Source: an uncultured Lachnospiraceae bacterium (GTDB taxonomy: Bacteria > Bacillota > Clostridia > Lachnospirales > Lachnospiraceae). Taken from it: DNA of 64,000 nucleotides. Under the pieces are notes generated by a model, which saw only the letters and a list, made by a program, of their open reading frames with translations, was not told the origin of the DNA and did no database searches. The stretch is from assembly GCA_902779575.1 (NCBI GenBank), contig CACZBW010000004.1:62001-126000 (forward strand), written 5' to 3'. The translations under genes and the position numbers were made by a program. This document shows positions 32,648 to 40,805 of this stretch, in pieces. Every line of letters begins with the position of its first letter. Within the stretch, counting starts at the first letter, position 1.

Positions 32648-34201
32648 ATGTTTGAAATAATGGGTCCCGATGAAGCGGTTGAGCTGATAAAGGACGGCGA
32701 CTGCATCTGCGTGAATTCCTTTGTCGGGATCGAGAATCCGGTGGAGCTGCATGAAGCCATCTACAGGCGCTATCACAGCATGAACACGCCGAAGAATCTG
32801 ACGATTGTATCCAGCGCGGGGTTCGGCGTCTGGGATGAGGAACACAACGCGGAGCGCTATATCCGGGAAGGAGCGGTCAGCCGTCTGATCTGCGGCCATT
32901 TCGGGGCGATGCTCAGTACAAAGAAAATCGTGCAGGAGGACCGCTTTGAGGCCTATAACCTGCCTCTGGGCTGCATTTCCCATGCCATAAGGGCACAGGC
33001 CAGCGGACAGAGGGGAACTCTGTCGAAGGTGGGGCTGGATATTTTTGTTGATCCCCGCAGAGAAGGACCGGGGATCAACAGGATTTCAAAATCCGCGGAT
33101 CTGGTGAAGCCTGTTGAGGTGGACGGAGAGGAATTCCTGTATTATACCCTTCCGAAGCTGAATGTGGCGCTGATCAAGGGAACCTGTGCGGATTACCGCG
33201 GGAATATCTCTTTCGACGATATGTTTATGTCCGGGGACGCCCTGTCCATCTGCCAGGCGGTCCGGGCGAATCACGGCAAGGTTATTGTCCAGGTGGACCG
33301 TCTTGTCGCGACGCCTTCCAGACCCAGGAATACGATTATCCCGGGCTGCCTGGTTGACGTGATTGTCGTCGTGGAGCCGGAGGAAAGACCTGTGGCCTAC
33401 CGCGCCCTTACCGGCAGTTTCGAGATCCCCTATTCCGAGTGGAAAGGCTGGCATGAGATGATTGATGAGCTCAGCTCGGCGAGAAGGGAAGTCAATCCGG
33501 CGCACAATGTCATCGGGAAGAGGGCGGCAAGGGAGCTGAAAGCCGGGGATATTGTCAATATCGGCATCGGAATCCCGGAGATGGTTTCCAAGTATGCCCG
33601 CAAGAGCGGTATGCTCAGCCGCATTACAATGACGGTGGAATCCGGCGGAATCGGAGGCTTCCCCGCTTCCGGAACCGTGTTCGGAGCGATGATCGGAGCC
33701 GCCTCCGTGTATGATATGGCCAACCAGTTTGACCTTTATGACAGCGGCGGGCTGGATATCTGCTTTATGGGGGCTTTTGAAGTGGACCGGCACGGCAATG
33801 TAAACGCCCACAGAGGTCCCGGCAACTTTTCCGGGATCGGCGGATTCGCGAATATTACCGCAAGAACGCCGATCGTGGTATTCTGCCTGACCTTTAATAC
33901 AAGAGGACTTACCGTGGTCCGCAAGAGGGACGCGGTTACCATCGTGGAGAACGGAAGCGCGGCGAAATTCGTACCGGAGGTGCGCAGCATCAGCTTCTCC
34001 GCGGCCAGAGCCGTGCATAATGGCCAGAAGGTCATGTATATCACGGAGAGATGCGTTTTTGAGCTGACGGAAAAAGGCCTCAGACTGACGGAAGTATATC
34101 CGGGTATAGATCTGAAAAAGGATATTCTGGACCTGCTGCCGTTTGAAGTGGAACTGGGGCCCGGCATTGCCGGACCGGCTAGGGAGGGAAGAAAAGAATG
34201 A
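32648..34201 (+). CDS. Family I acyl-CoA transferase (acetate/propionate CoA-transferase type)
   Basis: A 517-residue fused alpha-beta CoA-transferase like propionate CoA-transferase and YdiF. The amino half has FVGIENPVELHEAI, SSAGFGVWDEEHNAER and GHFGAMLSTKK; the carboxy half has NIGIGIPEMVSKYA and TMTVESGGIGGFPASG, where Glu331 is the expected catalytic Glu that forms the glutamyl-CoA thioester. It moves CoA between short-chain acids (acetate, propionate, butyrate or lactate). It has its own promoter and AGAAAGGACAGG before the ATG. Its stop overlaps the next gene by ATGA (34198-34201), so the two proteins are translationally coupled. Confidence 0.92.
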   Translation: MFEIMGPDEAVELIKDGDCICVNSFVGIENPVELHEAIYRRYHSMNTPKNLTIVSSAGFGVWDEEHNAERYIREGAVSRLICGHFGAMLSTKKIVQEDRFEAYNLPLGCISHAIRAQASGQRGTLSKVGLDIFVDPRREGPGINRISKSADLVKPVEVDGEEFLYYTLPKLNVALIKGTCADYRGNISFDDMFMSGDALSICQAVRANHGKVIVQVDRLVATPSRPRNTIIPGCLVDVIVVVEPEERPVAYRALTGSFEIPYSEWKGWHEMIDELSSARREVNPAHNVIGKRAARELKAGDIVNIGIGIPEMVSKYARKSGMLSRITMTVESGGIGGFPASGTVFGAMIGAASVYDMANQFDLYDSGGLDICFMGAFEVDRHGNVNAHRGPGNFSGIGGFANITARTPIVVFCLTFNTRGLTVVRKRDAVTIVENGSAAKFVPEVRSISFSAARAVHNGQKVMYITERCVFELTEKGLRLTEVYPGIDLKKDILDLLPFEVELGPGIAGPAREGRKE

Positions 34202-34599
34202 ACCATCTGCCTGCTGTGGAAAAGCTCCGCGCCTGTACGGAGCGGCATTATAACTGCGCCCAGTCTCTTCTGGTGCCCTTCGCGGATGTCTGCGGCATAA
34301 CGGCGGAGAAGGCGTATGATCTGGGGAATATGTTCGGGAGCGGGATGCATACCGGCAATATCTGCGGAACGGTCACGGCTGCGGCCATGATCCTGGGCAT
34401 GGCCGGATTTGAGAAAGAGGTGTCCGTTAAGATGATCCGCGATTTTAAGGATACGCACGCGGGACTTCTGTGCAGAGAGCTTCTCGCGGAGTCCGCGAGG
34501 AAGCAGATCCCGAGAAAACCCCACTGCGACGCTCTGGTTTTCGAAATGACCCGCTTCCTGGATGAGACGCTCGACGCAGACCATACTTCCGGCGAGTGA
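34198..34599 (+). CDS. C_GCAxxG_C_C-family redox protein
   Basis: A 133-residue protein of the Cys-rich C_GCAxxG_C_C family. HYNCAQSLLVPFADVCGI and MFGSGMHTGNICGTVTAAAMILG are the family landmarks; here the glycine motif reads GSGMHTGNICG, and a further Cys is in AGLLCRELL and HCDALV. Members are thought to bind a redox centre through the Cys residues, often accompanying oxidoreductases or transporters; function is unknown. It overlaps the CoA-transferase by 4 bases, which suggests a shared pathway, but no partner activity is documented to my knowledge. Confidence 0.85.
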   Translation: MNHLPAVEKLRACTERHYNCAQSLLVPFADVCGITAEKAYDLGNMFGSGMHTGNICGTVTAAAMILGMAGFEKEVSVKMIRDFKDTHAGLLCRELLAESARKQIPRKPHCDALVFEMTRFLDETLDADHTSGE

Positions 34600-34628
34600 A
34601 ACATATTGTTATTTTGTACAAAGTTTTC

Positions 34629-34663
34629 TTGAATCCCGCCAATAATTGTATTAATATGGTGGG
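34629..34663 (+). promoter_or_regulatory. Promoter of the DUF3798 importer operon with overlapping inverted repeat
   Basis: TTGAAT (34629-34634) and TAATAT (34652-34657) are 17 bases apart. CCCGCCA (34635-34641) and TGGTGGG (34657-34663) form an inverted repeat around the spacer and -10, a plausible repressor site. Confidence 0.65.
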
Positions 34664-34714
34664 TGTAGTTTTTTACTGCCACTGGAGAGTTGTATTGCAA
34701 CAAAGGAGGAAAGT

Positions 34715-35914
34715 ATGAGAAAATTCGCAGTTGCTGCTCTTGCAGCCATGACTCTTGTGCTCAGCGCAGGCGCCCTTGCATATGCGGAAGACGCTCCCGA
34801 GATCGATTTCCACGTAGGTATCGTAACCGGTTCCGTTTCCCAGTCCGAGGATGACCGCCGCGGAGCGGAGGCATTCCAGGAGATGTACGGTGAGGACAAC
34901 GTCACACTGGCGATCTATCCGGACAACTTCACGGAAGAGCTTGAGACCACCATCCAGACAATCGTAAATCTGTCCGATGATCCGGATATGAAGGCGATCA
35001 TTGTCAACCAGGCTGTACCGGGCACCACCGAGGCTTTCCGTCAGATCAAGGAAAGACGTCCCGACATTCTCTGCATCGCAGGCGAGTCCCATGAGGACCT
35101 TCCCGAGATCGGTTCCGCAGCGGACCTTGTCTGCAACAACGACTTTGTTGCACGCGGATATCTGATCATCCGTACCGCTCACGAGCTGGGCTGCAAGGCT
35201 TTCGTACATATCTCCTTCCCGAGACATATGGCATATGAGACCATGAGCCGCCGTGTCGCGATCATGAAGAAGGCCTGCGAAGAGTTCGGCATGGATTTCA
35301 TCCTTGAGACCGCTCCGGACCCGACATCCGACGTTGGCGTTGCAGGCGCACAGGCTTACATTCTTGAGAAGGTTCCGGAATGGGTCGAGAAGTACGGCAC
35401 AGAGACTGCTTATTTCTGCACCAATGACGCTCATACCGAGCCGCTGCTGAAGCAGCTCCTTGCTTACGGCGGATATTTCATCGAAGCTGACCTTCCGTCC
35501 CCGCTGATGGGCTATCCGGGAGCTCTTGGAATCGATCTGTCTGAAGAAGCCGGCGATTTCGAGAAGATCCTTGCCAAGGTTGAAGCTGCAGTCGTGGAAA
35601 AAGGCGGCGCAGGCAAGTTCGGAACATGGGCATATTCTTATGGCTACACCGTATCCGCAGGTCTTGCACAGCATGCTGTCAACGTAATCAACGGCGAGAG
35701 CGAGATCGACGAGATCGATGATATCGCGAAAGCTTATCAGGTATTCTCCCCGAACGCGGAGTGGAACGGTTCCAATTACACGAATGCTGAGACAGGCGTA
35801 AAGTCTGACAATATCTTCCTTGTATATCAGGATACCTATATCATGGGCGATCCGGGTTACTACATGGGATCCACCTCTATCGAAGTACCGGAAGAGTATT
35901 TCACAACCAAGTAA
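34715..35914 (+). CDS. DUF3798-family solute-binding protein of an ABC importer
   Basis: A 399-residue exported protein. Signal peptide (RKF, Ala/Leu-rich core, AYA-EDA at about 24) has no lipobox Cys. The mature part (FHVGIVTGSVSQSEDDRRGAEAF ... VHISFPRHMAYETMSRR ... GTWAYSYGYTVSAGLAQHAVN) matches the DUF3798 family, which looks like a periplasmic-binding-protein fold of the ribose/ABC type. The ligand is unknown; the downstream ATPase and permeases are of the ribose/nucleoside class. AAAGGAGGAAAG is the ribosome site. Codon use suggests high expression. It leads a five-gene operon ending at 40367. Confidence 0.88.
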   Translation: MRKFAVAALAAMTLVLSAGALAYAEDAPEIDFHVGIVTGSVSQSEDDRRGAEAFQEMYGEDNVTLAIYPDNFTEELETTIQTIVNLSDDPDMKAIIVNQAVPGTTEAFRQIKERRPDILCIAGESHEDLPEIGSAADLVCNNDFVARGYLIIRTAHELGCKAFVHISFPRHMAYETMSRRVAIMKKACEEFGMDFILETAPDPTSDVGVAGAQAYILEKVPEWVEKYGTETAYFCTNDAHTEPLLKQLLAYGGYFIEADLPSPLMGYPGALGIDLSEEAGDFEKILAKVEAAVVEKGGAGKFGTWAYSYGYTVSAGLAQHAVNVINGESEIDEIDDIAKAYQVFSPNAEWNGSNYTNAETGVKSDNIFLVYQDTYIMGDPGYYMGSTSIEVPEEYFTTK

Positions 35915-36054
35915 GAACAAAGCGGCGCTGGCCGCTGTATAAGCGAATGCTTTTCTGCAGAGCGGGGGAGGAAAACTATTTCCTCCCCCGCCGTTGGTCG
36001 ACAGAAGCAGGACGGACAGGAACGGCCGCAGGGACGTTCCTGGAGGAGATTAAA

Positions 36055-37650
36055 ATGAACAATGAAGCAGCCCCTTTGCTTGAAGTAAGAAACATAAAAA
36101 AGAGCTTTTTCGGGAACCAGGTTCTTACAGACATCAATTTCACCCTGCATGAGGGTGAGGTTATGGGGTTCGTCGGTGAAAACGGTGCAGGGAAGTCTAC
36201 TCTGATGAAGATCCTGTTTGGAATGGACGTTATCAGGGAGACCGGAGGATACGAGGGCGACGTGCTGATCTATGGTAAAAAGGTCAGTTTCCAGACGCCT
36301 TTTGACGCGATCCATGCCGGAATCGGTATGGTCCATCAGGAATTTTCCCTGATTCCGGGTTTTACCGCGGCCGAAAATATCGTACTGAACCGTGAACCCG
36401 TTAAGAAAAGCGCTGCGTCCGAGGTTTTCGGCGACAGGCTTAATACATTGGATTATGCAAAGATTCACGGGACGGCGGTCAGCTCCATCGATAAGATGGG
36501 CGTCGCCATTGATCCCGACATGGTAATCAGCCAGATGCCGGTCGGGCACAAGCAGTTTACCGAGATCGCCAGAGAGCTGAGCAAGGAGAACCTGAAGCTC
36601 CTGATTCTGGATGAGCCGACCGCGGTCCTGACCGAGAAAGAGGCAGAGGCCTTGCTGGAGTCGATCCGGGGAATGTCCTCGCGCGGCATCGCGGTTATTT
36701 TTATCACGCACCGCCTCCAGGAGATTCTGGACGTATGCGATAAGGTCGTCGTCATGCGCGACGGCTTCGTGGTGAAGGAGACCCCTTCGGCGGATACGAA
36801 CATCTCCGAGATCACCCGCTGGATGGTCGGCAGAAGCGTGGATAACGCGTCAACGCGGAAGGAAGAAGGAAGCAGCCGGCAGTCGGAAAAGGTGATTATG
36901 ACGATCCGCAATCTCTGGGTCGATATGCCCGGAGAGACAGTCCGCGATGTAAACCTTGACGTTATGGAGGGAGAAATCCTGGGCATCGGCGGACTTGCCG
37001 GACAGGGCAAGCTCGGAATCCCGAACGGGATCATGGGCCTGTATGAAGCGGGCGGAAAGGTGACTTTGAACGGGGAGGATATTCCCCTGAACAATCCGCG
37101 TGCCTGCCTGAACGCGAAGCTGGCTTTCGTTTCCGAGGACCGCAGAGGCGTAGGGCTCCTGCTGGACGAGTCCCTCGAATGGAACGTTGCCTTTCCCGCC
37201 ATGCAGGTCCACAACAAGTTCCTTAAGAACTATATGGGCGGGCTGGTTAAATGGCGCGATGAAAAAGCCATTGAAGAGGTTACGGAGAAATATATCGACG
37301 AGCTTGCGATCAAGTGTACCAGCTCAAGGCAGAAAGCCAGGGAGCTTTCGGGCGGCAATCAGCAGAAGGTCTGCCTGGCAAAAGCATTCGCCCTTGAACC
37401 GGGTTTCCTTTTTGTGTCCGAGCCCACCCGCGGAATCGACGTCGGGGCGAAGGCGCTCGTGCTTGACGCGCTCAGAAGATTCAACCGGGAATCTGGAGTT
37501 ACGGTTGTGATGATCTCCTCCGAGCTGGAGGAATTGAGGCAGACAGCGGACAGAATCGCGATTGTTTCAGGCGGACGCATTGCCGGCATACTTCCTGCCT
37601 CCGAATCTTCGGAAGCGTTCGGCGCACTTATGGTAAGCCAGGTCATTTAA
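36055..37650 (+). CDS. Tandem-domain ABC importer ATPase (RbsA/simple-sugar type)
   Basis: A 531-residue double ATPase. Domain 1: GENGAGKS Walker A (41-48), MVHQEFSLIPGFTAAEN, a modified signature QMPVGHKQFTEIARELS and LLILDEPTAVLT. Domain 2: a degenerate P-loop GGLAGQGKLGIP, FVSEDRRGVGLL, the strong signature LSGGNQQKVCLAKAF and FVSEPTRGIDVGAK, where Ser replaces the usual Walker B Asp. Asymmetry of this sort is normal for the sugar/nucleoside class. It powers the two permeases that follow. ATG 36055 follows CTGGAGGAG; the frame is open upstream to 35947 without homology. The spacer after the binding protein (35915-36054) shows no gene. Confidence 0.92.
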   Translation: MNNEAAPLLEVRNIKKSFFGNQVLTDINFTLHEGEVMGFVGENGAGKSTLMKILFGMDVIRETGGYEGDVLIYGKKVSFQTPFDAIHAGIGMVHQEFSLIPGFTAAENIVLNREPVKKSAASEVFGDRLNTLDYAKIHGTAVSSIDKMGVAIDPDMVISQMPVGHKQFTEIARELSKENLKLLILDEPTAVLTEKEAEALLESIRGMSSRGIAVIFITHRLQEILDVCDKVVVMRDGFVVKETPSADTNISEITRWMVGRSVDNASTRKEEGSSRQSEKVIMTIRNLWVDMPGETVRDVNLDVMEGEILGIGGLAGQGKLGIPNGIMGLYEAGGKVTLNGEDIPLNNPRACLNAKLAFVSEDRRGVGLLLDESLEWNVAFPAMQVHNKFLKNYMGGLVKWRDEKAIEEVTEKYIDELAIKCTSSRQKARELSGGNQQKVCLAKAFALEPGFLFVSEPTRGIDVGAKALVLDALRRFNRESGVTVVMISSELEELRQTADRIAIVSGGRIAGILPASESSEAFGALMVSQVI

Positions 37651-37660
37651 GGAGGACGGC

Positions 37661-38731
37661 ATGAACGAAAGAACGCTTGAGAATAGGGAGAAGAGCAGAT
37701 TTCAGAAGTTTGTCGCTGATTTCGGCCTGCCGCGTCTGATTATCGCCGGGTTCCTTCTTCTTCTGTTTATTCTGGCACCGATTGTCGGGGCGGATTTCCC
37801 GACACAGATTTCCAATACGATCAACCGCTTCAGCTGGAACGCGGTCATGGTCCTGGCCATGGTTCCGATGATTCATTCCGGATGCGGACTGAATTTCGGT
37901 CTTCCTCTCGGTATCATTTCCGGACTTCTTGGAGCAACCATGTCGCTGCAGTTCGGCTTTACCGGGCCTTTCAGTTTTGTGATGGCCATGGTGATCGCCA
38001 CTCCCTTTGCCCTGATTCTCGGAACCTTCTACGGATGGCTGCTTAACCGGATCAAAGGCGGCGAGATGATGATCGCGACCTATGTCGGTTTTTCATCCGT
38101 CGCATTCATGTGCATGATGTGGCTGCTCCTCCCCTACAACAAGGCGGATATGGTCTGGGGCATGGCAGGAAAGGGACTGCGTACCACGATTTCCCTGGAA
38201 GGATATTATGCGGGAGCCCTCGCGAACATCCTGCAGATCCGGATCGGCAATATGGTCATTCCGACCGGTACCCTGCTGTTTTTCGCGCTCCTTGCCTGGA
38301 TTATGTGGGCCTTCCTGCATACCAGAACCGGTACGGCCATGACGGCTGTAGGCTCAAATCCTGTTTTCGCAAGAGCCGCCGGTGTAAACGTAGATAAGAT
38401 GCGCCTTCTCTCCGTCATCATGTCTACATGGCTTGCCGCAGTCGGAATTCTGGTCTATGAGCAGGGCTTCGGTTTCATACAGCTTTACATGGGCCCCTTC
38501 TATATGGCGCTGCCCGCCGTATCGGCCATTCTGATCGGCGGCGCTTCCGTCAATAAGGCGAGCATAGCGAATGTCGTTATCGGAACCTTCCTTTTCCAGG
38601 GCATTGTTACGATGACGCCTACGGTTATGAACAATATGATTCATATGGACATGAGCGAGGTAATCCGGATTATCGTCTCCAACGGCATGATCCTCTACGC
38701 TCTGACCAGGAAAACGGAGGGATCAAGATGA
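37661..38731 (+). CDS. ABC importer permease (RbsC/nucleoside class), subunit 1
   Basis: A 356-residue permease with about eight to ten hydrophobic helices. NFGLPLGIISGLLGATMS and TAMTAVGSNPVFARAAGVNVDKMRLLSVIMSTWLAAVGILVY are the family landmarks (membrane G-loop and the coupling region), and GGASVNKASIANVVIGTFLFQG the carboxy motif. It starts 10 bases after the ATPase and its stop overlaps the next permease start as ATGA. Acts as half of the import channel. Confidence 0.93.
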   Translation: MNERTLENREKSRFQKFVADFGLPRLIIAGFLLLLFILAPIVGADFPTQISNTINRFSWNAVMVLAMVPMIHSGCGLNFGLPLGIISGLLGATMSLQFGFTGPFSFVMAMVIATPFALILGTFYGWLLNRIKGGEMMIATYVGFSSVAFMCMMWLLLPYNKADMVWGMAGKGLRTTISLEGYYAGALANILQIRIGNMVIPTGTLLFFALLAWIMWAFLHTRTGTAMTAVGSNPVFARAAGVNVDKMRLLSVIMSTWLAAVGILVYEQGFGFIQLYMGPFYMALPAVSAILIGGASVNKASIANVVIGTFLFQGIVTMTPTVMNNMIHMDMSEVIRIIVSNGMILYALTRKTEGSR

Positions 38732-39885
38732 GCGCGAACAATAAACAATCTGCCGCGCCTCAGAAGAAGGGCGGCTTCAGCCTTAAGAATCTGATCCTTG
38801 ACAATACGGTTCCGATCATGTTTATCGTGATCTGCGCGATCTGCATCCCTGTTTCCGGCTTTTCACCCAGTTACCTGATCAACGAGATTATGACCCGTCT
38901 GGGGCGTAATTCCTTCCTGATCCTGAGCCTGCTGATTCCGATCATGGCCGGCATGGGCCTGAATTTCGGCATGACGCTGGGAGCCATGGCCGGCGAGATC
39001 GGCCTGATCTTTGTGTCAGACTGGCAGATCTGGGGAATTCCCGGCATGATTCTTGCGATGATCATCTCAATTCCGATTTCGGTCGCGCTGGGCGTGCTCT
39101 GCGGAAAGATCCTGAATCAGGCAAAGGGAAGAGAGATGGTAACCAGCTATATCATGAGCTATTTTATAAATGGTATCTATCAGCTGGTTGTTCTGTACCT
39201 GATGGGTTCGGTTATTCCGATCATCCATTCTTCGATCAAGCTCCCCAGAGGCTACGGCATCCGCAATACCGTAAGTCTTCTGCAGATGCGTCAGAAGCTG
39301 GATGAACTTCTGGCGGTCAATATCAAGGGCGTCCGGATCCCGGTCGCTACCCTGATCGTGATTGCGCTGATGTGCCTTCTGATTGTCTGGTTCCGCAGAA
39401 CGAAACTCGGACAGGATATGAGGGCGGTCGGGCAGGATATGCAGGTTGCCGAGGACGCCGGTATCAACGTGGAGCGGACAAGGATTATCTCGATCGTTAT
39501 TTCGACCGTCCTGGCGGGATTCGGCATGATCATCTATCTGCAGAATATGGGAAATCTGTCCACCTACAGCTCCCATTCGCAGATCGGCATGTTCTGTATC
39601 GCGGCGCTCCTGGTCGGCGGCGCTTCGGTTGACCACGCTTCGATCGGAAATGTATTTCTCGGCGTCATTCTCTTCCATACGATGTTCATCGTTGCACCGA
39701 AGGCAGGCGCCGTCATCACCGGCGATTCCATGATCGGTGAATATTTCCGCGTATTTGTCTCCTACGCGGTCATCACGATCGCACTTGTCATGTATGAGAC
39801 AAAGAAGAGAAAGAAGAAGAGCCAGGCTGCGGAGCAGCTTCAGGCAGACCAGCAGGCCGCCGGAGCAGACGGGAAGGGAGCATGA
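38728..39885 (+). CDS. ABC importer permease (RbsC/nucleoside class), subunit 2
   Basis: A 385-residue permease paralogous to the preceding one. GMGLNFGMTLGAMAGEIGLIF and GQDMRAVGQDMQVAEDAGINVERTRIISIVISTVLAGFGMIIY correspond to the same landmarks, with GGASVDHASIGNVFLGVILF near the end. The carboxy tail is basic then Gln/Ala-rich. It overlaps subunit 1 by 4 bases (ATGA) and its own stop overlaps an ATG at 39882, two codons ahead of the preferred start of the next gene. Confidence 0.93.
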   Translation: MSANNKQSAAPQKKGGFSLKNLILDNTVPIMFIVICAICIPVSGFSPSYLINEIMTRLGRNSFLILSLLIPIMAGMGLNFGMTLGAMAGEIGLIFVSDWQIWGIPGMILAMIISIPISVALGVLCGKILNQAKGREMVTSYIMSYFINGIYQLVVLYLMGSVIPIIHSSIKLPRGYGIRNTVSLLQMRQKLDELLAVNIKGVRIPVATLIVIALMCLLIVWFRRTKLGQDMRAVGQDMQVAEDAGINVERTRIISIVISTVLAGFGMIIYLQNMGNLSTYSSHSQIGMFCIAALLVGGASVDHASIGNVFLGVILFHTMFIVAPKAGAVITGDSMIGEYFRVFVSYAVITIALVMYETKKRKKKSQAAEQLQADQQAAGADGKGA

Positions 39886-39887
39886 TC

Positions 39888-40367
39888 ATGAAGAATTCAA
39901 GAAGATTGCTGTTCAGAATCCTGACCGTTCTTGTCCTGCTTGCGATCGCGGCTGCCATGTATGTGATCGGAAGAGGCCACACCCTCTATTTTGACAATAC
40001 TTCCATGGAGTATAACGGCCAGACGATCGAAGCTCCCTACAGGATCGACGTCTATGTGGGAGGAGAGCGCGTCGCCAAGCTGAAAGAGGACGAGAGGGGC
40101 ACCTGTACCAATATCGGCCAGAAGTTCAGCATGGATCTGGAGATCACGAAAGAGAAGGACGATGAACCGGTCACGGAACATATCAGCCTGAAACTTCCGT
40201 TCAGCATCGACAATATCGTAGTCAATCTTCCAGCGCTGCTGCAGGGACTGGATGAAGACGCTTACTACAGCGTATTCGTTCCCCTTGTACAGGAGCCGGC
40301 GGAGGAAGAACCGCAGGTGGATGAGTTCGGCATCGAGCTGACTGCGGATGAAGAATCTATGGGATGA
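39888..40367 (+). CDS. Membrane-anchored small protein of the DUF3798 importer operon
   Basis: A 159-residue protein with one amino-terminal membrane segment (about residues 10-28, LFRILTVLVLLAIAAAMYVI) and an exposed beta-rich domain (YFDNTSMEYNGQTIEAPYRIDVYVGGERVAKL ... EHISLKLPFSIDNIVVNLPALLQG), ending in an acidic tail. I do not recognise a characterised family. AAGGGAG (39874-39880) is 7 bases before ATG 39888. Tight coupling to the permeases suggests an accessory subunit, possibly docking the non-lipidated binding protein; that is speculation. Confidence 0.8.
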   Translation: MKNSRRLLFRILTVLVLLAIAAAMYVIGRGHTLYFDNTSMEYNGQTIEAPYRIDVYVGGERVAKLKEDERGTCTNIGQKFSMDLEITKEKDDEPVTEHISLKLPFSIDNIVVNLPALLQGLDEDAYYSVFVPLVQEPAEEEPQVDEFGIELTADEESMG

Positions 40368-40422
40368 GAACCGGACAGCATCCCCGGCAGGTTACAAAGG
40401 AATAAAATGAAATGATGAAGAG

Positions 40423-40452
40423 CTGCTCTGCTGATGCGGAGCAGTTTTTTTT
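40423..40452 (+). terminator. Terminator of the DUF3798 importer operon
   Basis: CTGCTCTG (40423-40430) pairs with CGGAGCAG (40437-40444) with one wobble, then eight T. Confidence 0.85.
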
Positions 40453-40491
40453 CAGCCTTGCAGAGAGTGTGCCCGGGCAGGCGGCCGCAGA

Positions 40492-40615
40492 GATGCGGCA
40501 TATGTGCACAGCACGGATGGCCTGCTCTGCACACGATTCCGCTGAGCAGCAAAGCTGCCAGGCTGCCAGGTGAATGCAGGTGTGGGCTGATGTGCGGAGA
40601 GCCATGAATAGTAAC
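40492..40615 (+). repeat. Dispersed structured intergenic repeat, copy 1
   Basis: About 124 bases that align to 49293-49409 at roughly 80% by hand, with one 7-base gap. It contains the small hairpins GTGC-ACA-GCAC and GCAGC-AAA-GCTGC, both kept in copy 2. No open frame in it looks real. It begins 40 bases after the importer terminator and precedes the 890-residue secreted-protein gene. Confidence 0.8.
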
Positions 40616-40645
40616 AAGAAAAATGAATTTAGTTTCAATATATAG

Positions 40646-40674
40646 TATTCAAAAGCTTTCATAGATGATAAAAT
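40646..40674 (+). promoter_or_regulatory. Candidate promoter of the 890-residue repeat protein
   Basis: TATTCA (40646-40651) and TAAAAT (40669-40674), 17 bases apart, in an AT-rich patch after the repeat. A second possible -10, TACAAT, is at 40753-40758, after the hairpin. Confidence 0.4.
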
Positions 40675-40710
40675 TAGTGAAGATTGACAGCGGTGCGAGA
40701 CTTGAATGGT

Positions 40711-40740
40711 ACTGTACCGCGGATGCGGTACCGGTTTTTT
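40711..40740 (+). terminator. Leader hairpin with T run, possible attenuator
   Basis: GTACCGC (40714-40720) pairs with GCGGTAC (40725-40731) around GGAT, then CGG and six T. It lies downstream of the candidate promoter and 65 bases ahead of the gene. Confidence 0.6.
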
Positions 40741-40805
40741 ATATTTATGCTTTACAATTAGAGGAAATCAGCGGCTTAGCTGCTGTGTAAGAGAGGAGGA
40801 TTCTT

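Noticed and set aside
36055-37650. Inactive ATPase because of the odd second P-loop
   Set aside because: A degenerate second site is normal for tandem-domain sugar/nucleoside ABC ATPases; the first site is complete.
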